A DNA stretch of 64,000 bases, taken from assembly GCA_964528055.1 (NCBI GenBank), contig CAZGQM010000013.1:1-64000 (forward strand). Direction: 5' to 3'. Under the pieces are notes generated by a model, which saw only the letters and a program-made list of their open reading frames with translations, ran no database searches and was not told the DNA's origin. Shown piece after piece: positions 43,085-51,614 of the stretch. This DNA is from Geoanaerobacter sp964528055. Lineage in GTDB: Bacteria > Desulfobacterota > Desulfuromonadia > Geobacterales > DSM-12255. Within the stretch, counting starts at the first letter, position 1; each line of letters opens with the position of its first letter. The position numbers were made by a program, and so were the translations under genes.

Positions 43085-43498
43085 CTAGAGCCTCCCCACG
43101 CCAAGGGTCAGTGTTGCAGAAGCCAGAAGACGGTCGATCTCTCGAACCTCACCTTCCAAAAGATAGAGACGTCCGAACGACTTGAGAACCCGAACCGAAA
43201 CCAGCAGGATGCCGCCGGGGCAGGCATCACCAAAAATCTCCGCATGGTCTATTGCAGCCAGGACTCCACCAGTTTTTTCCTCATGACCGACTACAATTCC
43301 GCCAAGCTGAGCCATTGCTTCAACAAACAGAACCGCTGGAAAGCAGATGGTTCCAATGGTCAGCGTAACCACTGCCGTTCCCCTATCACCTGGAACGACT
43401 TCCAGAAGCCGGTCAAGCAGGAGAAACGGATGGCGATGGGGGAGGTACGCTGCAGGATCTTGATTAATCAGGGCCCCCTCCGATGAAGTCCACCGCAT
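43085..43498 (-). CDS. FabZ-like 3-hydroxyacyl-ACP dehydratase
   Basis: A 137-residue hot-dog dehydratase. Catalytic His in LPHRHPFLLLDRLLEV and catalytic Glu in FPAVLFVEAMAQLGG are both present, so it should be active. The ATG at 43498 follows GGAAGGG by seven bases but overlaps the ketosynthase end by 35 bases, longer than other overlaps in the operon. It dehydrates the beta-hydroxyacyl intermediate of the dedicated chain-building system. Confidence 0.83.
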   Translation of the reverse strand: MRWTSSEGALINQDPAAYLPHRHPFLLLDRLLEVVPGDRGTAVVTLTIGTICFPAVLFVEAMAQLGGIVVGHEEKTGGVLAAIDHAEIFGDACPGGILLVSVRVLKSFGRLYLLEGEVREIDRLLASATLTLGVGRL

Positions 43499-44504
43499 AG
43501 TATGGCCCTTCCGGTGATGCAGCTACGTGCAGTCCAGTCTCGCCGGCAGACAGGGACAGGAGAAGTGCCGCCATGGAGAGACCACCCATGGCCAGCGAAC
43601 GGCCGGTAATAGTCGATAGATTCAGGCAGGGCACTGCGGGAAGGCGTTTGAGAAGTGGTGGGCAGATATCTGCTGTCCCGGAAAGAGAGAGCGACGACCA
43701 AACCCGACTGGTCGGAACGAGGTGGTTGACCCCCTCACTGGCAGCCTTTGCAGGGAGGAGACCCACGGTTCTGATGGATGCAAGCTTCCCCCTGACTCTT
43801 GCCCCACGCTGGCGGGCATCCCGCTGTCGCTCCAGAACCAGGATCCCGGCGCCTTCCCCAAAGCCGGCGGCATAACTCCCGAGCTGCCCCATCAAACGGA
43901 AGGCCTTGATCATCTGAGGGGTCAGTTCATCCACCCCTCCGGTGACCACAATGTCAGCCCTCCCCTCATCCAGAAAGCGGCAAGCCATCATCAGTGCGGT
44001 TTCAGCTGAACAGAACCGCTGCACAAAGGTGACGTTGGATCCTTTGATGCCATGCTCGATGGAAGCGTTGCTGGCAGAGGCATTGGCTACGGTATTTGGA
44101 AAGAGCATCGGAGTAAGCCCTTCTGCACCTCCGGCAAAATATCCTCCGAGAAAATCTGCCGAATTGGCGATGCCGCCAAATCCACAGCCGAGAAGGATCC
44201 CTATCCTCTGCGGATCGAACGCCCCTTGCTCAAGTCCGGCATCGCGCAGCGCCATACCGGTAGCAGCCACTGCAAACAGGCTGCAACGATCAAACTTCCG
44301 CGCCTTGAGCGGGGGCATGAAATCAGCCGCCCGAAACATGTCAGCTTTTCCCCAGAGAGCCCCTTTGCCATCAATATCCGCAGGTATCGGCGCAAGGTGG
44401 CTACACCCCGAACGAACAGCTGAGATCAGGGGTTCTATGCCGACACCGGCAGAAGAGATGGCCCCCAGGCCTGTCACGACTATGTCATGGGATGATTCAA
44501 TCAT
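43464..44504 (-). CDS. Degenerate ketosynthase (chain-length-factor-like)
   Basis: A 346-residue KAS-like protein, shorter than a normal ketosynthase (about 410). It keeps a Cys at the active-site position (RFCSAETA, Cys155) and the fold motifs GILLGCGFGG and FGEGAGILVLERQ. But both catalytic histidines are missing: no HGTGT motif exists (around residue 258 there is VPTSRVW), and the second site reads TGRSLAMGG, with Arg292 for His. It probably acts as the non-condensing partner of the active ketosynthase, as chain-length factors do in type II PKS. The start overlaps that gene by four bases. Confidence 0.82.
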   Translation of the reverse strand: MIESSHDIVVTGLGAISSAGVGIEPLISAVRSGCSHLAPIPADIDGKGALWGKADMFRAADFMPPLKARKFDRCSLFAVAATGMALRDAGLEQGAFDPQRIGILLGCGFGGIANSADFLGGYFAGGAEGLTPMLFPNTVANASASNASIEHGIKGSNVTFVQRFCSAETALMMACRFLDEGRADIVVTGGVDELTPQMIKAFRLMGQLGSYAAGFGEGAGILVLERQRDARQRGARVRGKLASIRTVGLLPAKAASEGVNHLVPTSRVWSSLSLSGTADICPPLLKRLPAVPCLNLSTITGRSLAMGGLSMAALLLSLSAGETGLHVAASPEGPYYAVDFIGGGPD

Positions 44505-45706
44505 TTCTCTAGCACCAGTGAAGTGATATTACCTCCGAACGCGAAGGAATTGGAGAGCGCGATCGTTGCCGTGCTGGGCCTTGCGGAATCGTGGCAATGA
44601 TCCAGATCACACTCGGGATCGCGACCGCGGAAATTGAGTGTTTGGGGAATGATCCCGCTATTTAGGGCAATCACCGTCGATACGGCCTCTATGGCCCCGG
44701 CAGCTCCGAGACAATGACCGGTAAGGGCCTTGGTTGATACCAATGGCACCTGCGCTGAGCGGTCGCCAAAGACCAGTTTCATCGCCTTTGACTCTACGAC
44801 GTCGTTTAAAGGGGTACCGGTGCCATGGGCATTTACCCAGCCAACCTCTTCCAACGTAACCCCTGACAGTCGCAGCGCCTCGGACATCACAGCTGCGGCC
44901 GCAGCACCGGACGGCTCGGGAGCGGTCATATGGTAGGCTTCACCGGCCAATGCATAGCCACGGACATACCCAAGGATTCTAGCACCTCGTGCCATGGCAG
45001 CATCAGCTTCCTCCAGGACCATGAAGGCCGCACCTTCGCCGAGGGAAATCCCCTGGCGGCCGAGACTGAAGGGGGAACATGGTTCGGAATCAACGACCTT
45101 GAGCGAGTTGAATCCTGCATAGAGAAGGATCGAGAGGGTGTCGGAACCGCCGCACACAACGGCCTTGAGCTTTCCTGTGGCGACCAGATCAGCCCCCCAT
45201 CCAATGGCAGTGGCTGACGATGAACAGGCAGTAGTTACCGTCCCCTGGTACCCGGCGAGAGAGAAGGTCTCTGCGATCGCGGTTGAGGTTTTATCAGGCA
45301 TCATACCCCTGAGTAGACGCGAATCACTCTTAGCCCCTTCCAGATAAGCCTTTAGCCACTTTTCGGATTGAAACATCCCGGCTGCACCGGCTCCCATGGA
45401 AACACCCATTTCGAAAGGTCCGTAGCAATCGAGAACGCCACTATCCCTGAGCGCCTCTCCGGATGCGATAACCCCGAACTGATCGGCCCGAGAGAGTCTT
45501 GAGGCAACCTTCCGGTCGAAATAATCAAGAGGATCGAACCCCTTGATCTGGGCGCCAATCCGAGAACTGAACGGAGTGACGTCGAAGAGGTCGATGTCAC
45601 TTATCCCGCTCTTGCCGGTCAGAAGGGCATCGGTGAATGAGGATATATCCTTGCCTGCGCTGCAGAACATTCCCAGACCTGTTATGGCTACCCGTTTTTC
45701 GTTCAT
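44501..45706 (-). CDS. FabF-like beta-ketoacyl-ACP synthase
   Basis: A 401-residue KAS II-type enzyme with an intact triad: Cys161 (TACSSSATA), His294 (NAHGTGTPLND) and His331 (TGHCLGAAGA). It should condense acyl-thioesters with malonyl-ACP. Its place beside the degenerate partner and a dedicated ACP argues for a pathway separate from housekeeping FAS. It overlaps both neighbours by four bases. Confidence 0.92.
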   Translation of the reverse strand: MNEKRVAITGLGMFCSAGKDISSFTDALLTGKSGISDIDLFDVTPFSSRIGAQIKGFDPLDYFDRKVASRLSRADQFGVIASGEALRDSGVLDCYGPFEMGVSMGAGAAGMFQSEKWLKAYLEGAKSDSRLLRGMMPDKTSTAIAETFSLAGYQGTVTTACSSSATAIGWGADLVATGKLKAVVCGGSDTLSILLYAGFNSLKVVDSEPCSPFSLGRQGISLGEGAAFMVLEEADAAMARGARILGYVRGYALAGEAYHMTAPEPSGAAAAAVMSEALRLSGVTLEEVGWVNAHGTGTPLNDVVESKAMKLVFGDRSAQVPLVSTKALTGHCLGAAGAIEAVSTVIALNSGIIPQTLNFRGRDPECDLDHCHDSARPSTATIALSNSFAFGGNITSLVLEK

Positions 45707-46449
45707 ATCATCCCGCCGTCAACGACCAGACACTGTCCTGTTATGTATGAGGCAGATTCAGAAGCAAGGAATGCCACTGCCTCTGCCACCTCGTCTGAAG
45801 TGCCGACCCTTCCGAGGGGTAGCGACTTTACAATACTCTCCACCTGTTGCTGTCTCATGCTGTCGAGCATCTCGGTCTTGATGAGCCCCGGAGCAACGGC
45901 ATTAACCCTGATCCCCATGGGGCCAAGCTCACGGGCCAGCGCCTTGGTAAAACTTATGATCCCACCCTTGGTTGCCGCATAGTTTGTCTGGCCGGCCGTA
46001 CCGGTTATCCCGGAAACTGAGGAGATGTTTATAATTGCCCCGCTGCGGTTCCCCATCATCTTCCGCGCACCCCACTTGCAGCAGTGGAACAGCGGATAGA
46101 GATTTGCCCGGATCACGGCATCCCAGTCTTCCTCAGCCATCATCGGGAGGTAACAGTCGCGAATGATACCGGCATTGTTAACAAGCACGTCGACTCGCCC
46201 GGTTGCAGCTGCCGCATCCAGAAGGGCCATGGCCCCGTCATGGGTGCTGACATCAGCCTGAATGGCAACAATGCTGCCCGCAAGTCCGTTCGCCTCTTCA
46301 ACAAGAGTAGCTCCCGCCTCGGCATTTTCACGATAGGCGGCAAAGACCCTGGCACCCGCCCGTGCGAAACGGAGTGAAATGGCACGCCCTATTCCCCGGC
46401 TCCCACCGGTAACTACAACGGTTTTGCCCGCTGATTCGATCAAGATCAA
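45703..46449 (-). CDS. FabG-like 3-oxoacyl-ACP reductase
   Basis: A 248-residue short-chain dehydrogenase. NADPH site TGGSRGIGRAI, NNAGI, catalytic Ser-Tyr-Lys in NISSVSG and YAATKGG, and C-terminal ITGQCLVVDGG. It reduces the beta-keto intermediate made by the neighbouring ketosynthase. It is separated by 78 bases from the upstream radical SAM gene, the largest spacer of the operon and a possible internal promoter site. Confidence 0.92.
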   Translation of the reverse strand: MILIESAGKTVVVTGGSRGIGRAISLRFARAGARVFAAYRENAEAGATLVEEANGLAGSIVAIQADVSTHDGAMALLDAAAATGRVDVLVNNAGIIRDCYLPMMAEEDWDAVIRANLYPLFHCCKWGARKMMGNRSGAIINISSVSGITGTAGQTNYAATKGGIISFTKALARELGPMGIRVNAVAPGLIKTEMLDSMRQQQVESIVKSLPLGRVGTSDEVAEAVAFLASESASYITGQCLVVDGGMI

Positions 46450-46527
46450 CTCCGGAAAAGTAATTTTGGGAAATGTGATTTTACTGTCGGAAGGGTAAAA
46501 AGTCCAGCAGGAAGGATATCAGAGTCA

Positions 46528-47931
46528 TCATAATGGTTTAGACGGGATTCTACGCCGGGCAAACCGCTTCACCTGTCTCCAGAGAGGACCTTTTACGGCA
46601 AAATGCCGCAGTGCCTCAAGCATTTTGTCGTTAACGGTAATCTCCAGTCCGGGAATGACCCAGTTCGTACGTTTGACCGCCTCCCCACGGACCAGCTCGC
46701 AAAGGGTAGAGGCGACTTCGGGGGAGAGGTAGAAGACCGGCTCAAGCAGAGGAGCGGTCAGGTTGATTAGACCCTCTGCAACTGCCTGGGCGTAAATTGC
46801 GGTTCCGGGAAATATTCTGATGCCGGTCATTGCAATGACAGCAGTCGGAGCAACTTCGTCCATCAGCTCGAAACTCTCAAGTACGGTCCGCGCATTCTCC
46901 CCAGGCCCCCCGAAGAGAATGTAATGTGCAAAATCGACGTTGTATTCGCGACAAAGTCGTGACGCCTCCTTCACCTGTCCAACAGTGAAAGATTTTCGGA
47001 GGTTTTTCAGCATGGTCGGTGAACCGGAATCCGTACCGAACTCCAGGGCATCGCACCCCGCTGCAATCATCGCCTCCAGAAGAGTCGGCGGCAGGAAATC
47101 AGGGTTGATGAACGCTGACCAGTTAACTTTAAGCTTGGCTTCCTGCATGGCCCGACAGAGCTTTTCGGCAAAATCAACCGGGTAATTGAAGATATCGTCC
47201 ACGAAATAGAGGTAGTTTACCCCATGTCGATCCACAAGATCTCCGATTTCGGATATGATGTCGGCAATGGGTCGAAGCCGGATCTGATGCCCGTCCAACA
47301 GAGGATAGGTGCAGTAGATGCAGGAGAATGGGCAGCCGCGCTTTGTCTGAATATTGGCCATTCCTCCCAACCTGTTGTAGGAGGCAACATCGAACAGGGT
47401 GCGGTCAGGCGCAGAAATGGCTGTCACCAGCTCGGGAGGAAAGAAGGATGTAGCACCGGGCAATACCACGCCGGGCAGTGCACCCACATCGCCGCTGTCG
47501 GCAATGGCTGCGAGCAGTCGCGGCAAGAGTTCTTCCCCTTCCCCGACCACTCCATAATCGGCACCTAGAAAATTCATCACTTCCAGCGGCATTATGGAAA
47601 AACCGGAACCTCCTACAATCGTTACTGCTCGCCCCTTGCATGCATGCACAACCTCCTTGACCCGGGAGAGATAGGAACGGGTAGCTGGCCAGGTAACATT
47701 GTCAATATTGCGGATGGATATCAATACGGCATCAGCGGCAAAACTGTCCAGGGAATCGGTAAGCGATGCAATCGGCTCTTCGGCAAAACAGAGGTCGAGC
47801 ACGGTGAGATCGTGCCCTGCGACGGACAACGCCGGTACGAGACATGCTAGACCGATCGGGAAAACCGGATAGGGAGAGCGCTCGCGGTTTGCGGAGATAA
47901 GAAGCAGTTTCAGGCATCCCCCTCTGCCCAT
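46528..47931 (-). CDS. B12-binding radical SAM enzyme
   Basis: A 467-residue protein with a B12-binding-like N-domain (LLLISANRERSPYPVFPIGLA, then DYGVVGEGEELLPRLL) and radical SAM core with CPFSCIYC near residue 205. It is closer in layout to 12519 than to the 14023/31213/49181 subfamily. The ATG at 47931 overlaps the thioesterase end by 22 bases; a CTG at 47913 would give a four-base overlap instead. Within this operon it should modify the acyl chain or its precursor, for example by methylation, cyclisation or rearrangement (inference). Confidence 0.86.
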   Translation of the reverse strand: MGRGGCLKLLLISANRERSPYPVFPIGLACLVPALSVAGHDLTVLDLCFAEEPIASLTDSLDSFAADAVLISIRNIDNVTWPATRSYLSRVKEVVHACKGRAVTIVGGSGFSIMPLEVMNFLGADYGVVGEGEELLPRLLAAIADSGDVGALPGVVLPGATSFFPPELVTAISAPDRTLFDVASYNRLGGMANIQTKRGCPFSCIYCTYPLLDGHQIRLRPIADIISEIGDLVDRHGVNYLYFVDDIFNYPVDFAEKLCRAMQEAKLKVNWSAFINPDFLPPTLLEAMIAAGCDALEFGTDSGSPTMLKNLRKSFTVGQVKEASRLCREYNVDFAHYILFGGPGENARTVLESFELMDEVAPTAVIAMTGIRIFPGTAIYAQAVAEGLINLTAPLLEPVFYLSPEVASTLCELVRGEAVKRTNWVIPGLEITVNDKMLEALRHFAVKGPLWRQVKRFARRRIPSKPL

Positions 47932-48344
47932 GAGAGCATTTTTTCAATTCGTTCAGCAACGGCATCCGGCAACCGGTACTGTGTGACACCGTTCATATCG
48001 GTCAGGGCATGCACCGTCAACCCGCGGGCGCACGGTCTTCCATCGGAGCCAATAATGAGCGTACGGAACTCAATCGTAGGGGTTTCAGTGCGATTCACCG
48101 TTGTCTGAACCATTATCCGGTCATTGAATCTGGCAGGTCTGAGATATTTGATCTCCATATTCACCACCGGCCCAAGATAGCCGGCTTCGGCCAACTGGTT
48201 GGCAGCCAGACCAAACATGGCTGCAAGGTCATTCCGGCCAACCTCCATCCAGGCCACATAATGGCCGTGCCAGGCAACCTGATAGGCGTCAATCTCATTG
48301 AAACGCACTGTTATGCTAGATTCGTGGTAACGCATGTCAACCAT
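47910..48344 (-). CDS. 4HBT-family thioesterase
   Basis: A 144-residue hot-dog thioesterase. The active-site pattern is FNEIDAYQVAWHGHYVAWME, which keeps the Asp and the HGHYVxWxE loop of the YbgC/4-hydroxybenzoyl-CoA group. It probably releases or edits the acyl chain from the cluster ACP. Overlaps the acyltransferase gene by eight bases. Confidence 0.88.
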   Translation of the reverse strand: MVDMRYHESSITVRFNEIDAYQVAWHGHYVAWMEVGRNDLAAMFGLAANQLAEAGYLGPVVNMEIKYLRPARFNDRIMVQTTVNRTETPTIEFRTLIIGSDGRPCARGLTVHALTDMNGVTQYRLPDAVAERIEKMLSWAEGDA

Positions 48345-49179
48345 ACTCCGTTGAGATCCATCGGTTGAACTTCTTCAGTGATTCACCCACTCCAGCTTCT
48401 GTAAAAACTGTGACTCCGGCCTTCCGTAGCGCCAGAAATGTCGCCTCCCATTTCACCGGGAGACAGAGCTCATCAACCAGAAAACCGGGGATATCGGCAG
48501 CCGAGAGAAAATCCTGTTCCATATGCTCGATGAGGGGAACCGATGGCTCGGCAAAACGGTAGTCGGCAACAATGGCACGCAACTCTTCTGCAATAGCCTC
48601 GATAAGGGGCGTGTGAAGCGGAGCGTCTGCCGGAAAGGTCTTGACACTGAATGCACCGGTCTCAAGCGCCTCAACCATGGCTGCTTCCATATCATGCTGT
48701 TCGCCAGCCAGCAGGAAATGCCGGGACGTATTGTAGTTTGCCATATAGACGCCATTGTTCTCAGCCAATGCCTGAACTGGAGTCGCAGTCAAACCGGTCA
48801 CGCACCCCAGGGCATAGCTCTTCGCCTCACCCATACGAGCGAGGGCATGACCGAACCTGCAGGTGAGCTCCAACGCATCCCCTTCCGGCAGAGCGCCGAC
48901 AGCAGCCAGGGCCGGATAGATCCCCATGCTATGTTCGGCAACTATTGTTGGCCTCAGCCCCTCGTGCCTCAATTTCCGGTTGCGATGGAGACTCATGGCA
49001 GTGCCGTAGACCTGCAGCGCCACCTGTCCGGTAGCTGGCTCGCCACGCCACCTGAATCCGGCGAGCTCAAGGCCGGTCCGCTCAACTGTCAATTCTGCAA
49101 TTTCAGTAAAATCTTTATCGTCGGGAAACCCGACATCATGGGTTAACGGCTGGCCTGGGAACATGAAACATATCATCAA
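48337..49179 (-). CDS. FabD-like acyl-ACP transacylase
   Basis: A 280-residue protein of the FabD/malonyl transferase fold: FPGQ at 7-10, nucleophile Ser84 in AEHSMGIYPAL and a His189 in DAPLHTPLI. The usual GHSLG elbow is EHSMG here, and the Arg that binds the malonyl carboxylate could not be found in its usual context, so the acyl donor may not be malonyl-CoA. It would load the cluster ACP. It starts one base after the stop of a radical SAM gene. Confidence 0.82.
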   Translation of the reverse strand: MMICFMFPGQPLTHDVGFPDDKDFTEIAELTVERTGLELAGFRWRGEPATGQVALQVYGTAMSLHRNRKLRHEGLRPTIVAEHSMGIYPALAAVGALPEGDALELTCRFGHALARMGEAKSYALGCVTGLTATPVQALAENNGVYMANYNTSRHFLLAGEQHDMEAAMVEALETGAFSVKTFPADAPLHTPLIEAIAEELRAIVADYRFAEPSVPLIEHMEQDFLSAADIPGFLVDELCLPVKWEATFLALRKAGVTVFTEAGVGESLKKFNRWISTEYG

Positions 49180-49180
49180 T

Positions 49181-50461
49181 TTAACCTTTTTTTCTTCTGA
49201 TCGCCGCCCTGAAACCTATATTCATCGGCGCAAATACCTGTAGTGAGCGGTGCATTTTGAAGATACGCCTGTACATGGAGCCGAAGGAGTAAAAGGAACG
49301 ATTGAGCCAGTCGTAGCCGGCCTGCAGTTCTGCGACCGACATACCTTTGGGCTGGAAGGTGACATGTTCCATGTCGTAGTCCTCCCAGGAATTGGAGAGA
49401 ATCCTCCCTTCTGTCTCAAGGCGCCGCCTGACCTCAGTACCAGGGTACGGCGTAAGTATCGGGAAGATGGCGGCCTCGACGCGGGCCTCCTCACAGAATC
49501 GGAGCAGTCCCTGGAAGACATCGGGGGTATCTCCGTCATAACCGAGGACAAAGGAACCAAGGACACCGATGCCGTTGTCCCTGAAGACCTTTGCATCATC
49601 CAGATAAGAGCGGGCTGTGTTGGTAACCTTGCCCATGGCGGTCAGCGACTCCTGGTTCAGCGACTCGAAGCCGACAAACATCCCGAAACAGCCAGCCTCT
49701 CCCGCAGCCCGGATGAACTCCGGATCACGGGCAAAGTCTATGGGAGCATGGGAAAGCCATTTAAACCCCAAACCTTTCATCTCGGCAAATAGAGACATCG
49801 CATACGTACGATCTGCAACGAGATTATCGTCCACGAAGAATGCAAAGGAATTGGCCTTACGCAGTTCTTCAAGCTCTGCAATGATCCCTTCTACCGATCG
49901 TTTCCGGTATTTGCGCCCATAGAAGGCAGTGACTGAGCAGAACTCACAGTCAAAAGGACAGCCTCGGGTTGTCTGCAGTGTGTTGGTGAAGAGGTACTTC
50001 TTTCCGGCGAACAGATGTCTGCGGGCGACCGGGATGGCAGTCATGTCGAGGAGCGTTTCGGAGCGGTAAAGCGGCTTCAGGCAACCTGCGTTCAGGTCGG
50101 AGAGGAGTTCCGGCCATACGAGCTCTCCCTCTCCCACAACAACGGCATCGGCGTGGGCCTGTGCCTCAGCAGGCATATTGCTGGCATGGAATCCTCCCAT
50201 CGCCACCCTCTTACCGATAGCGCGAAAAGAGTCGGCAATCTGGTAGGCGCGAGGCGCCTGGGGTGTCATTGCTGTAATGGCGACCAGGTCGGCATCCGTG
50301 GCAAGATTCAGCAGTTCGATATTCTCGTCGCAGAGCTCCACCTCCCATTCAGGAGGTGTTACGGCAGCAAGCGCGGCCAGGGAAAGGGATGGAAATTTGA
50401 AGGCAAGTTCTCCCCACAGGCGGCCCTTGGGCCAACCAGGTGAGACGAAAAGGACCTTCAC
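49181..50461 (-). CDS. B12-binding radical SAM enzyme
   Basis: A 426-residue protein of the same subfamily as 14023 and 31213: FPSLSLAALAAVTPPEWEVEL, VVVGEGELVW, radical SAM motif CPFDCEFC near residue 172, then LTPYPGTEVRRRLE and FQPKGMSVAELQAGY. It starts at GTG with a four-base overlap with the ACP gene, so it is made with the ACP and probably acts on ACP-bound or freshly released chains (inference). Confidence 0.87.
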   Translation of the reverse strand: MKVLFVSPGWPKGRLWGELAFKFPSLSLAALAAVTPPEWEVELCDENIELLNLATDADLVAITAMTPQAPRAYQIADSFRAIGKRVAMGGFHASNMPAEAQAHADAVVVGEGELVWPELLSDLNAGCLKPLYRSETLLDMTAIPVARRHLFAGKKYLFTNTLQTTRGCPFDCEFCSVTAFYGRKYRKRSVEGIIAELEELRKANSFAFFVDDNLVADRTYAMSLFAEMKGLGFKWLSHAPIDFARDPEFIRAAGEAGCFGMFVGFESLNQESLTAMGKVTNTARSYLDDAKVFRDNGIGVLGSFVLGYDGDTPDVFQGLLRFCEEARVEAAIFPILTPYPGTEVRRRLETEGRILSNSWEDYDMEHVTFQPKGMSVAELQAGYDWLNRSFYSFGSMYRRIFKMHRSLQVFAPMNIGFRAAIRRKKG

Positions 50462-50715
50462 TTCCGGTTTTCCTGGATGTAGGCAGCCATGCTCCGCACT
50501 GACTGGAAGACCTTGGTGCCGGTGGCTGAATCGGGCACCACGACACCGTACTGCTTCTCCATAGCCACCACCAGCTGCAGGGCGTCGATGGAGTCAAGCC
50601 CCAGACCATCGCCGAACAGAGGGGCGTCGGTCTCGATCTCGGAGGGGGTCATCCCTTCAATCCGCAGGGCGTCTATGATAAGCTGCTTTACCGGCTCAAT
50701 CAGTTCTTCTGACAT
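50458..50715 (-). CDS. Acyl carrier protein
   Basis: An 85-residue ACP with the phosphopantetheine site GLDSIDALQ (Ser42) and the usual acidic helix II. It carries the growing chain in the dedicated type II system. It overlaps the acyltransferase gene upstream by 16 bases and the radical SAM gene downstream by four. Confidence 0.94.
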   Translation of the reverse strand: MSEELIEPVKQLIIDALRIEGMTPSEIETDAPLFGDGLGLDSIDALQLVVAMEKQYGVVVPDSATGTKVFQSVRSMAAYIQENRK

Positions 50716-51614
50716 GCTTTTTCCTCTTCACTTTTCATTTTATCATCCCAGTACGGGAAAAAATTGTACCACTGATCAGGGTATCTCCTGATGTATTTCT
50801 CAAATACGGCTACAAGCTGTTCGACACCTCCCCTGATGGCTACGGCGTTATCCTTATGCCCACCTCGGAAATGGATCGGCTCCTCCATCAGGGTAGAATA
50901 CCTGTTCCCCTCCAGGGGGACGAAAACAGGGATTACCGGCGCGCCGCTGGCAACGGACAGATATGCCGCTCCAAGTGGGATCTGTGCCGGCCTGCCAAAG
51001 AAGTTGATGGTCATGGTATGTGATGAGCCGTCCCGGTCACCGAGCAGCGCTACCACCTCGTTTCGGCGCAGTGCGTTCACCGCCTCGATGATGGCAAGTG
51101 GCGATGTGTCGTGTCTGTCCACGTAAATAAAGGCGATACCTCGCTCTCCCCGGACCCTTTCCCTCAGCTCGTTGACCTTCTCGTCGGGCTCCCGGAAGGT
51201 GAGCACGTTGAGTTTGTATCCCAGGTCGGCAAGACCCAACCCCCCCAGTTCCCAGTTTCCCAAATGAGGGGAGATGAGAATGGCCCCTGTTCCCCGGGCC
51301 AAGGCATCGTCCAGAGGAGTTCCGCTGCTTGTCCTGCCGATCAGGGAGAAAAGCTTCTCTCCTTTGAGGCGCATCATCAGCATCACATCGGTCCAGTTGA
51401 GGGAGTATTTGCAAAAAGTGCTGATGACCAATCTTTCGACGTTCCTCTGCCCCGTAATAGTCCTCAGGTTTGCCCGGACCCCCCGTCGCTGCCATGGGAA
51501 GAAGCAGTAGAAGATGACCCCCCAGACAAAGGCGCAGGGGAGAAACAGCCACCGTGGAACCAAGCGGGTGAAGAGGTTGATGAGAAACAGGTTAAAGTTG
51601 CTGTATAATGTCAC
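50700..51614 (-). CDS. LpxL/HtrB-type lysophospholipid acyltransferase
   Basis: A 304-residue membrane-bound acyltransferase. One N-terminal helix (about 15-38), the HxxxxE catalytic motif as HLGNWELGG and LLGDRDGSS further on, both typical of lauroyl/myristoyl transferases. It should move the finished chain from ACP to a lipid or glycolipid acceptor. GTG start overlapping the SPASM gene by four bases (GTGA). A member of the same family occurs in aryl-polyene clusters. Confidence 0.9.
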   Translation of the reverse strand: MTLYSNFNLFLINLFTRLVPRWLFLPCAFVWGVIFYCFFPWQRRGVRANLRTITGQRNVERLVISTFCKYSLNWTDVMLMMRLKGEKLFSLIGRTSSGTPLDDALARGTGAILISPHLGNWELGGLGLADLGYKLNVLTFREPDEKVNELRERVRGERGIAFIYVDRHDTSPLAIIEAVNALRRNEVVALLGDRDGSSHTMTINFFGRPAQIPLGAAYLSVASGAPVIPVFVPLEGNRYSTLMEEPIHFRGGHKDNAVAIRGGVEQLVAVFEKYIRRYPDQWYNFFPYWDDKMKSEEEKACQKN

